Shown here: piece after piece, positions 37,334-46,014 of the stretch
How the letters are laid out: each line of letters starts with the position of its first letter
How positions within the stretch are numbered: the first letter of the stretch is position 1
NCBI GenBank assembly: GCA_049969715.1
Contig: JBMFOH010000007.1
Span: 12,017 to 76,016, forward strand
Direction of reading: 5' to 3'
Length of the DNA stretch: 64,000 nucleotides
From: JBMFOH01 sp049969715 [NCBI: bacterium]
Lineage (GTDB): Bacteria; DUMJ01
Notes under the pieces: model-generated
What the model saw: only the letters and a program-made list of their open reading frames with translations
What the model was told of the DNA's origin: nothing
Database searches by the model: none
Translations under genes and position numbers: made by a program

Positions 37334-38704
37334 ATGGCTTTCTTCGATTTTGCCAAAAAATATGTTGGCAGTAAGGTAGTGGAGGAAGGGCTAAATTATA
37401 TAGCCAAAAATCCAGAGGAAAACCTAGAGAAGCTCGTTAGTATAGCTAGAAAGATAGTGAGGGCTGATTTTCACAAACAACAGCTCGAGCAGGTAGCAAA
37501 ATATCTAGCACAGGACACCCCTCAGAGAGAGTTTGCAATAAGGCTTCTAAAGAACACAAACCCCAATGTCAGGTCTAAGATGTTTGTAGACTTCTTTGTA
37601 AATGCTGTTTGGTTAGGAGTCCCCAGAGAGATGGAGATGAGTGAAAAACTTGGGGTACACATTCCATGGTTTATACTAATAGACCCAACTACAAGTTGTA
37701 ACCTCAGATGCATAGGATGTTGGGCAGGTGAGTATCAGCAGCACTTCAGCCTAGGGAAAGACCTTATGGATAGAATTATTACTGAAGCTAAAGACCTAGG
37801 AATTCATTTTGTCACCGTTTCTGGAGGAGAGCCTTTCCTTAGCAAGGAGTTTCTAGAGGTTGCCGAGAAACACGACGATGTCGTATTCCACACCTATACT
37901 AATGGGACACTCATAGATGAGAAGATGGCTAAAAAGATTGTAGAACTTGGTAATATTGCCCCGGCAATAAGTATAGAAGGATTTGAAAAAGAGACAGACG
38001 AGAGACGTGGTAAAGGGGTATTCGCAAAGGTGATGCGTGCAATGGACCTACTAAAAGAAAACGGTGCCATATTTGGATTCTCCGTTACAGCTACGAGTAA
38101 AAACATAGATATAATAACTAGTGACGAATTTATAGACTTTCTTATCGATAAAGGGGTTGCCTTTGGTTGGGTATTTATGTATGTTCCCATTGGAAGAGAC
38201 CCTGACCTAAGCCTTATGATTACACCTGAGCAGAGGGCAAAATTGAGAGAGGCGGTCCATCACTGGAGAGCAGATAAGCCAGTCTTTGTTGCAGACTTCT
38301 GGAATGATGGCCCGTATACAGGTGGTTGCATTGCAGGGGGAAGGAACTACATACATATAAATGGAAAAGGTGAAGTAGAACCCTGCGCTTTTGTCCACTT
38401 TGCACTTGACAACATAAAAGAAAAGAGTCTAGTAGAAGTCCTTAAATCGCCCCTATTTATAGAATACCAGAAGATGCAGCCATTCCATGAGAATCTCTTA
38501 AGGCCTTGTCCAATAGTAGATAATCCTTGGGCTTTAAGAGAGATCGTCCAAAAGGTAGGAGCTAAATCTACCGATGGAGGCTCTGAAGCCTTACTCTCTT
38601 CAGAATTAGCTAGTGCCTTAGATAGATATGCAGAAGCCTGGGGCAAGGTATCTGACCCTATCTGGGAGAAAAACTATAAGAAAAAAGAAGTTACGGTGAA
38701 ATAG
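37334..38704 (+). CDS. Radical SAM / SPASM-like protein with long N-terminal region
   Basis: 456 residues from the ATG at 37334 (AGGAGG upstream). The first ~120 residues are helical (FAKKYVGSKVVEEGLNYIAK). The radical SAM cluster motif is in IDPTTSCNLRCIGCWAGEY, then TVSGGEPFLS and PAISIEGFEKETDERRGKG. A C-terminal region has GGCIAGGRNYIHINGKGEVEPC and LRPCPIVDNP, Cys-containing as in SPASM-type auxiliary clusters. The family is common in Clostridia and Thermotogae. One proposed activity for such proteins is coupling two fatty acyl tails to make membrane-spanning lipids; I hold this only as a hypothesis. Confidence 0.82.
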   Translation: MAFFDFAKKYVGSKVVEEGLNYIAKNPEENLEKLVSIARKIVRADFHKQQLEQVAKYLAQDTPQREFAIRLLKNTNPNVRSKMFVDFFVNAVWLGVPREMEMSEKLGVHIPWFILIDPTTSCNLRCIGCWAGEYQQHFSLGKDLMDRIITEAKDLGIHFVTVSGGEPFLSKEFLEVAEKHDDVVFHTYTNGTLIDEKMAKKIVELGNIAPAISIEGFEKETDERRGKGVFAKVMRAMDLLKENGAIFGFSVTATSKNIDIITSDEFIDFLIDKGVAFGWVFMYVPIGRDPDLSLMITPEQRAKLREAVHHWRADKPVFVADFWNDGPYTGGCIAGGRNYIHINGKGEVEPCAFVHFALDNIKEKSLVEVLKSPLFIEYQKMQPFHENLLRPCPIVDNPWALREIVQKVGAKSTDGGSEALLSSELASALDRYAEAWGKVSDPIWEKNYKKKEVTVK

Positions 38705-38706
38705 TT

Positions 38707-39039
38707 ATGGAAAGGGTAAAGGACTCTGAAAAGACATTTAGGTATACAGATTGGGGGCCCAAGTATATTATGAGAGGACCTAGGATAGAATGGGGACTTC
38801 TCAAGATCATCCCGGGCAAAGAACTTGGAGCTCACTACCATAAGGAAGTAGAAGAGACATTCTATGTCCTCTCTGGAAAAGCCCAGATGGTTGTGGATGG
38901 GGAAACTTTTGAAATCGCTGCTGGCGATGCAATAAGAGTAGAAGCCCCAGAGGAACACAATATTATAAATCCATCTGAAGATTTCCTTGCGATATTTATA
39001 AAATCTCCGTATCTACCAGAGGACAAGTATACTAGGTGA
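38707..39039 (+). CDS. Cupin-domain protein
   Basis: A 110-residue cupin. Metal-ligand motifs are GAHYHKEVEETFYVLSGKAQ and APEEHNIIN, both well kept. Small cupins of this type include mannose-6-phosphate isomerase-like and quercetin dioxygenase-like proteins, but the substrate is not readable. It starts 2 bases after the radical SAM stop, so it is cotranscribed; a role linked to that enzyme is possible. The stop codon is within the terminator stem. Confidence 0.78.
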   Translation: MERVKDSEKTFRYTDWGPKYIMRGPRIEWGLLKIIPGKELGAHYHKEVEETFYVLSGKAQMVVDGETFEIAAGDAIRVEAPEEHNIINPSEDFLAIFIKSPYLPEDKYTR

Positions 39040-39062
39040 TGGATGCTTTAGCATCCATCACC
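39035..39062. terminator. Bidirectional hairpin terminator
   Basis: A perfect 12-bp stem GGTGATGGATGC / GCATCCATCACC with a TTTA loop lies between the convergent cupin and flippase-like genes. It includes the cupin stop TGA. Short T-runs follow only on the plus side. Either transcript could end here. Confidence 0.72.
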
Positions 39063-39063
39063 T

Positions 39064-40074
39064 TTATCTATCTGTCCTTCCCGTTCCACTCTTCAACACT
39101 ACTAATATCCCTACCAATAGAACCGCATAATAAGTGATTATCCTAAAAAGAGTAATAGCCACTAAAAGATTTTGGGATGAATCAACAAAGTTCTTAAAAG
39201 AAGCAAAAAGAATTGCCTCTATCCCTCCACTTGCTCCAGGGGTAGGAACGTAAGTAGCAAAGGTAGAGAGCATGGTATGGATGCCAAAGAATCTCAAAAA
39301 TCTCATATGTAACCTCGTAAGACTAACTATTGGCAAGAAGAATAGGTAAGAGTACAATACTATAATAATGAACATAAGAGAAAAATCAAAAATGAGGAGT
39401 CCCTTATGTTTACCCCATAACTCATTGACGCTTAATTTTAGCTCGTCTATCCACTGATACGCTTTCTTTTCCCATTTTTCTATAAATATTTTTAAAACAG
39501 AAATCTTTTTAAAATAAACAATAAAGAGCTTAAATATCTCTGGGTTACTCATTGCAAACCAGGTAAAGAATGTAGAGATGCTACTTGTTACAAACCCTCC
39601 AATGATAAGTGTCTTACCTATAACCTCTTGAGGTAATCTGGGTAGGACAAAAACAACAGAGTAGAGATCTATAATAAGGATTAAAAGGAGATATTCAAAC
39701 GTTCTAAGCAAGATTATGTTTGTAGCAACCTCACTTTTTACTCCTTTCTTTGTTAGAAAGTAGATCTGTAAAGGTTGTCCACCCATAGCTGAAGGAGTTA
39801 TTGCAGAAAAGAATGAATATATAATGCAAGCCTCAATCGAATCCCAATAGCTAATATCCTGGTTTAGGGCTCTTAAAACGATGGTCAACTTAAATCCATC
39901 AAGTAGAAAAGAAATTGCATTTAGAATAAATCCAACAAAAAGAATCTCTAAAGAGATATTAGATAATAGGTCCTTCAAGAAGATCTTTTCCTTGAATGCA
40001 GAATTGATTAATAGGATTACTGATATACCTGCTATTAAGGCTATTAAGACATTTAAAATGAGTCTACGGTTCAT
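39064..40074 (-). CDS. Lysylphosphatidylglycerol synthase/UPF0104-family membrane protein
   Basis: A 336-residue protein with about 8 membrane segments. SAITPSAMGGQPLQIYFLTKKGV and TYVPTPGASGGIEAILFASF are signatures of the AglD/YbhN/MprF-N family, thought to move or modify lipid-linked molecules. It lacks a soluble synthase domain. The likely promoter -10 lies just 8 bases from the ATG, so the message may be leaderless. It follows the broken alpha-galactosidase gene by 29 bases. Confidence 0.78.
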   Translation of the reverse strand: MNRRLILNVLIALIAGISVILLINSAFKEKIFLKDLLSNISLEILFVGFILNAISFLLDGFKLTIVLRALNQDISYWDSIEACIIYSFFSAITPSAMGGQPLQIYFLTKKGVKSEVATNIILLRTFEYLLLILIIDLYSVVFVLPRLPQEVIGKTLIIGGFVTSSISTFFTWFAMSNPEIFKLFIVYFKKISVLKIFIEKWEKKAYQWIDELKLSVNELWGKHKGLLIFDFSLMFIIIVLYSYLFFLPIVSLTRLHMRFLRFFGIHTMLSTFATYVPTPGASGGIEAILFASFKNFVDSSQNLLVAITLFRIITYYAVLLVGILVVLKSGTGRTDR

Positions 40075-40081
40075 AGGAAGA

Positions 40082-40087
40082 ATTATA
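40082..40087 (-). promoter_or_regulatory. Possible -10 element giving a leaderless message
   Basis: On the minus strand TATAAT ends 7 bases before the ATG at 40072-40074, and no ribosome binding site is present in that gap. Transcription starting the usual 6-7 bases downstream would begin at or next to the start codon. The -35 region is weak, so confidence is low. Confidence 0.35.
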
Positions 40088-40103
40088 TCATCCTAACAGT
40101 ATA

Positions 40104-42296
40104 TTAGTCTATCCCTTTAAGAATCCAGATGAAGGACCTAAAATCCCCCCAAGTAAATGGAATAGTTAGACCTATATTAATAAGTTCGTCTCCAAAAGAA
40201 ATTCTACTTTCTGTACCCTCTACCCTATATTTTCTTTCAGGATCAAGGCCTTCAAGTCTAAGTCTCTTCATAGGTGGATTTGGTTCTGCTAGTATATTTA
40301 CATAAACTACAAATGCCTCCCTCTTATCTGGAGTTACAAACATCCAGGAAGAGGCATTATTCTCGAATGGGCTTATAAGTCTATACATATCTCCATCTTG
40401 AACTATATGCCAGATCTTCTTATAAAATCTTACCTGATCTTTCACTATCTCCTTTTCTTCCTCAGAAAGCCTTGTTAGATCAAGTTCATAACCAAAGACT
40501 CCCGACATTGCCACATATCCTCGAGTTTCCAAAGGTGTTATTCTTCCTACCTGATGATTCGGCACTGCCGAGACATGAGCCCCCATTGTAGTAGGTGGAT
40601 ATACTATGCTCGTTCCATATTGAATCTTTAACCTTTCAATAGCATCGGTATCGTCACTAGTCCAAATCTGAGGCATATAGTATAATATACCTGGATCGAA
40701 TCTACCACCCCCTCCAGAGCATCCCTCAAAGAGTATCTGAGGGAATTCATTTACCAACTCCTCCATCATCTTATAGACTCCCAGCACATATCTATGGAAG
40801 ACCTCTTTCTGCCTTTCAGGAGGAAGTATCAGAGAACCTACCTCTGTCAATTGTCTGTTCATATCCCACTTTATATATTCAATCGGTGCAGAATTTATAA
40901 TCTCTTTCATCATCCTCAAGATCTCTCTCCTAACATCCTCTCTAGTGATATCAAGAACATATTGGTTTCTACTCTGAGTCAAAGACCTTCCTCTTACCTG
41001 TAAGCACCAATCAGGATGTTTTCTGTAAAGGTCACTATCAGGAGAAACCATCTCAGGCTCAAACCATAAACCAAACTTCATCCCTAGCTCATTTATCTTT
41101 TTTGCTAGTGTATCAAGGCCATTAGGAAGTTTTTTCTATCTACATACCAATCTCCTAAAGAACTGGTATCGTCATCCCTTTTCCCAAACCACCCATCATC
41201 AAGGACAAAGAGTTCTATACCAAATTCTGCAGCAACTCTGGCAAGTTCCAATAATTTCTCTTCATTAAAATTAAAATAGGTTGCTTCCCAATTATTTATA
41301 AGGACCGGCCTTCTTCTATCTCTATATACACCTCTACAGAGCCTCTTCCTATAAAGTCTATGATATGTCCTAGACATCTCCCCTAAACCTTTAGATGAAT
41401 AGACCATCACTACCTCTGGAGTTTGAAAACTCTCTCCAGGGCTTAAGAGCCAGGTGAATTCAAAGGGATTAATCCCCATAGAGACTCTTGTAGTCTTATA
41501 CTGGTCTACCTCGACAATCGCAGAAAAATTGCCACTATATATTAGATTAAATCCGTATACTTCACCTGAATTTTCTGTCGCGTCTTTCTTCAAAAGGGCA
41601 ATAAAAGGATTATGCTGGTGAGAACTTTCACCCCTATTGCTCTCTATTATCTGTATTCCCTGAATAAGAGGGATCCTCTCTATATATCTCTCTCTAGCCC
41701 AAGAACCCCAAAGATGAAGAAGATCAAACTGATTATGATCAAACCCCACACACATACTTAGAGCTCTCAAAAGTTTCAAATGCTGATTACCTAGATTTTT
41801 AAATCTCACACTCCGAGTTATTACATTGTAGTCTCTATACAGAGTATAGAAAAGAGTTACCTCTAGATCTATAAGTTCATCATAAAGATGAAATTCAAGT
41901 GTCTGGGCTTCGTCATCATTTTCTATATATGTAGAGGGAAGTCCATCTAATGTTAGTTTTCCATCGTATATCCTATAGGATTTAAATCTTAGATCCGTTA
42001 TTCTTGAACCATCCTCCTGTTCAACCTGATAGGCAGGATGCCTAAAGTCCGAATTCCCGTATGCAGGATAACTCTAACGGGAGGGTGTCTAGGCTATACG
42101 TCTTGTCATTAAGGTCAGGTGTAGGGCCAAACGCTCTACCTCTAGTAAGCATCTCATCGGTATACTCTAAGACCTTGGTTTTCTTTCCCCAATAGACACT
42201 GACAGGGTATCTGTGTTTAAAGAGTTTTATTATATAGCTAGAATCTTTAGCTATTAGATTAAAAACCCTGTTCTTTTCATCATAAAATATAGGCAT
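40104..42296 (-). pseudogene. Alpha-galactosidase GH36, broken by two single-base frameshifts
   Basis: The gene spans 2193 bases, the normal length for a GH36 alpha-galactosidase (~730 residues). It reads in three pieces: 42296-42072, 42070-about 41130, then to 40104. An extra base near 42071 turns the expected GAG-TAT-CCT (before YPAYGNSDFRHPAY) out of frame, and a missing A in the A-run at 41130-41135 does so again. The catalytic Asp residues survive: nucleophile in KWDMNRQL and acid/base in WTSDDTDAIERL. DDGWFGKRDDD and GLWFEPEMVSPDSDL also match. It is either a recent pseudogene or contains sequencing errors. Confidence 0.85.
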
Positions 42297-42343
42297 TCTT
42301 TATCACCTCACAACTAAGATTTTCAATATCTCTTATATTATAG

Positions 42344-42349
42344 TATAAT
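42344..42349 (+). promoter_or_regulatory. -10 element just upstream of acpS
   Basis: TATAAT in the context ATAGTATAATTGTA lies 11 bases before the acpS ATG, with no ribosome binding site between. The same ATAGTATAAT string occurs before the genes at 27042 and 28100. A leader of only about 4 bases is implied. Confidence 0.45.
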
Positions 42350-42360
42350 TGTATGTAGCA

Positions 42361-42723
42361 ATGTTAGGAATAGATTTGATCAGTATAAATAGAATAGAAA
42401 GGGCAATAAAGAGAAGGAGCCATTTTCTAGAACGTGTATTCTCTCAAAAGGAGATAGAGGAGATTAAAGATCGAAGAAATTTCTATGAGGCTCTTGCTGG
42501 AAAATTTGCCTGTAAAGAGGCGGTAATAAAGGCACTTGGAGGAGGCATATCACTCAAGGAAATAACTATTCTCCATAATGAAAAAGGGGTTCCATATGTT
42601 ATCTTGAGCGGAAGGGCAAAACATAGGTTTGATGAACTTATGGCTAATGATATCTCGGTAAGTATAAGCCACAACGGAGGATTTGCAGTAGCAGTTGCTA
42701 TGATTGAAAAGGAGATAATATAA
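42361..42723 (+). CDS. acpS: Holo-[acyl-carrier-protein] synthase
   Basis: 120 residues from the ATG at 42361. It moves phosphopantetheine from CoA to ACP. The magnesium-binding motifs are LGIDLISINRIERAI at the start and ALAGKFACKEAVIKALG in the middle; SISHNGGFAVAVAM is at the end. A TTG at 42349 would add four residues but lies within the -10. It is divergent from the alpha-galactosidase gene and followed closely by anmK. Confidence 0.92.
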   Translation: MLGIDLISINRIERAIKRRSHFLERVFSQKEIEEIKDRRNFYEALAGKFACKEAVIKALGGGISLKEITILHNEKGVPYVILSGRAKHRFDELMANDISVSISHNGGFAVAVAMIEKEII

Positions 42724-42734
42724 AAAGAAGGGCT

Positions 42735-43910
42735 ATGTTAGAAAGGTTGAGAAAGAAGGATTCTAGAATAATAGTTGGGCTTATGTCTGGAACATCTGCT
42801 GACGGGGTAGATGCAAGCATAGTAAAGATAATTGGACATTCGGTGAATTCTAAGATAGAGCTACTCCATTATTATCATTACGAGTATCCGAAGGAGATAA
42901 AAGAACTAATACTCAAATTATTTGACCTTGACACCGCAGATATTCCACTGATTTCAGGTATGAATTTCCTTATTGGAGAGGTATTTGCTCAGGTAGCACT
43001 AGAGGCGATAAAAAGGGCAGGTCTCTCAAAGAGTGATGTCGACATTATCTCAAGTCATGGGCAGACAATATTCCATTCTCCTTATCCCCAGAGACTTGGT
43101 GATTTTAAGGTAAGGTCTACGTTGCAGATAGGAGAAGGAGCAGTTATAGCAGAAAAGACTGGAATAACTACTATATGTGATTTTAGAGTAAGAGACATAG
43201 CTGCAGGGGGGCAGGGGGCTCCACTAGTCTCTTTTGCAGATTGGATACTATTTACAAGCCAAACACTTACAAGGGGAGTACTCAATATAGGGGGTATAGC
43301 TAATATCACTATCCTTCCTCAAAATGCCACCATCGATGATATCATGGCGTTTGACACAGGTCCAGGGAATATGGTTATAGATGAGATTATAAACATTATC
43401 ACCAATGGCTTAATGAGATTTGATAAGGATGGATACATAGCATCAATGGGAAATATAGATGAAGAGCTTCTAGAGATAGCATTAGAACACCCATATTTTG
43501 GTTTACCTATCCCTAAGACTACTGGCAGGGAGGTTTTTGGAAAGTCCTTCGCCAGAAATATATATGAAAGCGGTAAGGCTCTAGGGTTAAGCAATGAAGA
43601 CATCGTAGCTACCATAACTACCCTCACATCTAGAACCATCTCCGAAGCGATTAGGTTCTTCAATGTAGAAGAGGTTATAGTAGGTGGAGGAGGAGCATAT
43701 AATAAGACCCTTATCAGAATGATCAGGGGCGAACTTCCTGATGTAAAGATAAAGACCCATGAAGATTTTGGGATTCCAAATCAAGCAAAGGAGGCATTAG
43801 CTTTCGCCATATTAGCTAATGAAGTAGTTTTTAATTCACCAAATAATGTCCCTAAAGCTACTGGAGCAAAAAGAAAGGTAGTATTAGGGAAAATCTTACC
43901 AGGAGGCTAA
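42735..43910 (+). CDS. anmK: Anhydro-N-acetylmuramic acid kinase
   Basis: A 391-residue sugar kinase for recycling murein. VGLMSGTSADGVDASIV, ISSHGQTIFHSP, GGQGAPLVSFADW, GGIANITILP and AFDTGPGNMVID are all diagnostic for AnmK. It opens and phosphorylates anhMurNAc for reuse or breakdown; no NAG/MurQ gene is nearby. It fits a cell with peptidoglycan. Confidence 0.93.
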   Translation: MLERLRKKDSRIIVGLMSGTSADGVDASIVKIIGHSVNSKIELLHYYHYEYPKEIKELILKLFDLDTADIPLISGMNFLIGEVFAQVALEAIKRAGLSKSDVDIISSHGQTIFHSPYPQRLGDFKVRSTLQIGEGAVIAEKTGITTICDFRVRDIAAGGQGAPLVSFADWILFTSQTLTRGVLNIGGIANITILPQNATIDDIMAFDTGPGNMVIDEIINIITNGLMRFDKDGYIASMGNIDEELLEIALEHPYFGLPIPKTTGREVFGKSFARNIYESGKALGLSNEDIVATITTLTSRTISEAIRFFNVEEVIVGGGGAYNKTLIRMIRGELPDVKIKTHEDFGIPNQAKEALAFAILANEVVFNSPNNVPKATGAKRKVVLGKILPGG

Positions 43911-43912
43911 AA

Positions 43913-44440
43913 ATGATACACAGTATCCTTATTGCTGGGTATGGGGGGCAAGGTATTCTATTTATGGGACAGTTTTTAGCTCGATTGGGAATGATTAACA
44001 GTATGCACACAAGTTGGGTACCATCCTATGGCCCAGAGATGCGAGGTGGATCAGCCAACTGTACAGTAGTAATATCAAAAGAAGAGATATACTTTCCAGT
44101 AGTTTCAGAACCAGAGACTATTATTCTAATGAATGAGCCATCCTATAAAAGGTTTAAAGGAATGTTTTCTCCAAGGTATAAGCTTGTCAACACATCGCTT
44201 GTTATTCCAGATGCAGATGATAATATAATAGAGATTCCTGCCTCTAAGATAGCAGAAGAGTTAGGAAACGGAAGGGTAGCAAATATGGTGATGGCTGGTA
44301 GTTATATAGAGATAATAAAGGATATAGATGCCAGTAAGGTAGAAGAAGTTCTTAAAGAACTCCTGAAAGAAAGACCACATCTATTGGAAGTAAACTTGAA
44401 GGCATTCAATGCTGGAAGAAATTTTATTGGAGGGAAATGA
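43913..44440 (+). CDS. 2-oxoacid:ferredoxin oxidoreductase, gamma subunit (orphan)
   Basis: A 175-residue protein with ILIAGYGGQGILFMGQFLARLGM and TSWVPSYGPEMRGGSANCTVVIS, signatures of the gamma subunit of pyruvate/2-ketoglutarate ferredoxin oxidoreductases. The alpha, beta and delta genes that normally accompany it are absent from this window. It may serve a complex encoded elsewhere. It lies 2 bases after anmK and overlaps the peptidase by 4 bases. Confidence 0.85.
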   Translation: MIHSILIAGYGGQGILFMGQFLARLGMINSMHTSWVPSYGPEMRGGSANCTVVISKEEIYFPVVSEPETIILMNEPSYKRFKGMFSPRYKLVNTSLVIPDADDNIIEIPASKIAEELGNGRVANMVMAGSYIEIIKDIDASKVEEVLKELLKERPHLLEVNLKAFNAGRNFIGGK

Positions 44441-45501
44441 TGGATAAATTGATAGAAAGGTTTATTGAACTTGTAAAGATTCCAAGCCCATCTGGAAAAG
44501 AAGATGAGGTAAGAAATTATATAGAAGATACAGTGAAAAGGTGGGGATATAAAATAGAAAAGGATGAAATAGGAAATCTCTTCATAGAAACAGATAAACA
44601 GCCAAAATTCTTCCTAAATGCCCATATGGATACAGTAGTACCATGCGAAAATGTAAATCCTATAATAGAAGGAGATATCATTCATAGTGATGGCACAACC
44701 ATTCTTGGAGCTGATGATAAAGTTGGAATAGCTGTCATCTTGGAGCTACTTGAAAGGCATAAAGAAGAGCAACCTCCGATTCAGGTAATATTTACTGTAC
44801 AAGAGGAGATAGGACTTGTTGGGGCAAAGAATATAAAGAGGGGGAGGATAAAAGCTCCATTTGGTTTTACCTTAGATGCAGGTGGGCCCATAGGAAATAT
44901 AGTAATAGGAGCACCTTCCCAGTATACCTGGAGATATAAGGTGTATGGGGTGGCTTCTCATGCTGGTGGTGCTCCTGAAAGGGGAATAAGTGCCATTATC
45001 CTTGCCTCTAGGATGATCCTTTCTCTTCCACTGGGAAGGATTGACGATGAGACAACAGGTAATGTTGGAATAATATCTGGAGGAAGGGCTACTAATATCA
45101 TTCCCGATGAGGTGGAATTAAAAGGAGAATACAGAAGTAGAAACGAAGAGAAGCTGTCTAATCTTATGGAGAAATTAAGGAAGGCATCCGCTATAGCAGA
45201 GATAGGCGGAGGAAGGGCAGAGCTAGAATATAAGAAAGAGTATACAAGATTCGACCTCAAGGACAATCCAATCCTAGAGAAAACTGTAAAGTTATTAAAG
45301 GACGCTGGATTTCTAGCAGAGACCATGTATACAGGAGGAGGTAGCGATGCAAATATATTCAATGAGATGGGTATCCCTACGTTAAACCTGAGTATCGGTG
45401 GAGAGGATGCCCATTCTACAAGAGAGTCGACAAAGATTAGTGAGATAATGGCGACCTATAAGGTATTAGAAATACTATTAAATATTAAGGTGGAGGGATA
45501 A
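44437..45501 (+). CDS. M20-family peptidase (PepT-like tripeptide aminopeptidase)
   Basis: A 354-residue zinc peptidase. Zinc-site segments are LNAHMDTVVPC, ILGADDKVGIAVILEL, FTVQEEIGLVGAKN (catalytic Glu) and FTLDAGG. The dimerisation insert is in the middle. PepT-like enzymes cut N-terminal residues from small peptides; deacetylase activities of the same superfamily are less likely with the FTVQEEIGLVGA form. It overlaps the gene before by 4 bases. Confidence 0.87.
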   Translation: MMDKLIERFIELVKIPSPSGKEDEVRNYIEDTVKRWGYKIEKDEIGNLFIETDKQPKFFLNAHMDTVVPCENVNPIIEGDIIHSDGTTILGADDKVGIAVILELLERHKEEQPPIQVIFTVQEEIGLVGAKNIKRGRIKAPFGFTLDAGGPIGNIVIGAPSQYTWRYKVYGVASHAGGAPERGISAIILASRMILSLPLGRIDDETTGNVGIISGGRATNIIPDEVELKGEYRSRNEEKLSNLMEKLRKASAIAEIGGGRAELEYKKEYTRFDLKDNPILEKTVKLLKDAGFLAETMYTGGGSDANIFNEMGIPTLNLSIGGEDAHSTRESTKISEIMATYKVLEILLNIKVEG

Positions 45502-45503
45502 AG

Positions 45504-45908
45504 ATGATAAAGGGTATCGGGCATATAGCATTTAGAGTTGCAGACTTGGAGAGGTCTCTAAATTTCTACTGTAACATCCTTGGACTTAAAGAGGCATTTA
45601 GATTATACAGTGACACAGGAGAACTCTGGATAGTTTATATTAAGATAAATAAGGATAATTTTATAGAACTCTTCCCCTATAAAGGTGAGGTCTCTTCTAA
45701 CTACGACAAGGCTAGCTATCAGCATCTATGCCTTGTAGTAGATGAGATAAACGCAACATTAAAAGAACTCTCAGAACGAGGGTTAGAGGTTAAAGGGACC
45801 CCTACTCATGGAAAGGATGGGAATTATCAGTACTGGATTACTGACCCTGATGGAAATATGATTGAATTGATGCAGATTATGCCAGATTCACTCCAAGCAA
45901 AGGCATAA
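45504..45908 (+). CDS. Glyoxalase-fold (VOC) protein
   Basis: A 134-residue vicinal oxygen chelate protein: IGHIAFRVADLERSLNFYCNILGL, HLCLVVDEINATLKELSERG and YQYWITDPDGNMIELMQ. Likely metal ligands are the His in GHIAF, the Glu in FIELFPY, the His in YQHLCL and the Glu in NMIELMQ. Glyoxalase I or a related epimerase or dioxygenase is possible. It follows the peptidase by 2 bases; the next gene is beyond a 106-base gap. Confidence 0.82.
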   Translation: MIKGIGHIAFRVADLERSLNFYCNILGLKEAFRLYSDTGELWIVYIKINKDNFIELFPYKGEVSSNYDKASYQHLCLVVDEINATLKELSERGLEVKGTPTHGKDGNYQYWITDPDGNMIELMQIMPDSLQAKA

Positions 45909-45940
45909 AGGAGAGATTAGAGATAGATGGTGGAGAGGTT

Positions 45941-46000
45941 ATGAGTAATAGAGAGAGAAGATATGAGCACAGTTCTCTCTCCCCTATGCAGGGGGGGTAA
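45941..46000 (+). other. Short open frame with G7 run upstream of the HD-GYP gene
   Basis: A 19-codon frame starting at ATG 45941 (GGAGAGGTT upstream) ends TAA just after seven Gs at 45991-45997. A -1 shift, or one more G, would join it in frame to the MEDS/HD-GYP gene at 46015, which itself has no close ribosome binding site. CCCC and GGGG around the run can form a hairpin. It could be a leader peptide, a frameshift site or a base-calling error. Confidence 0.4.
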
Positions 46001-46014
46001 GGTATACACTACAG

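Noticed and set aside
40104-42296. Three separate sugar-enzyme genes.
   Set aside because: Translating across the breaks gives one continuous GH36 sequence with conserved segments at both joins.
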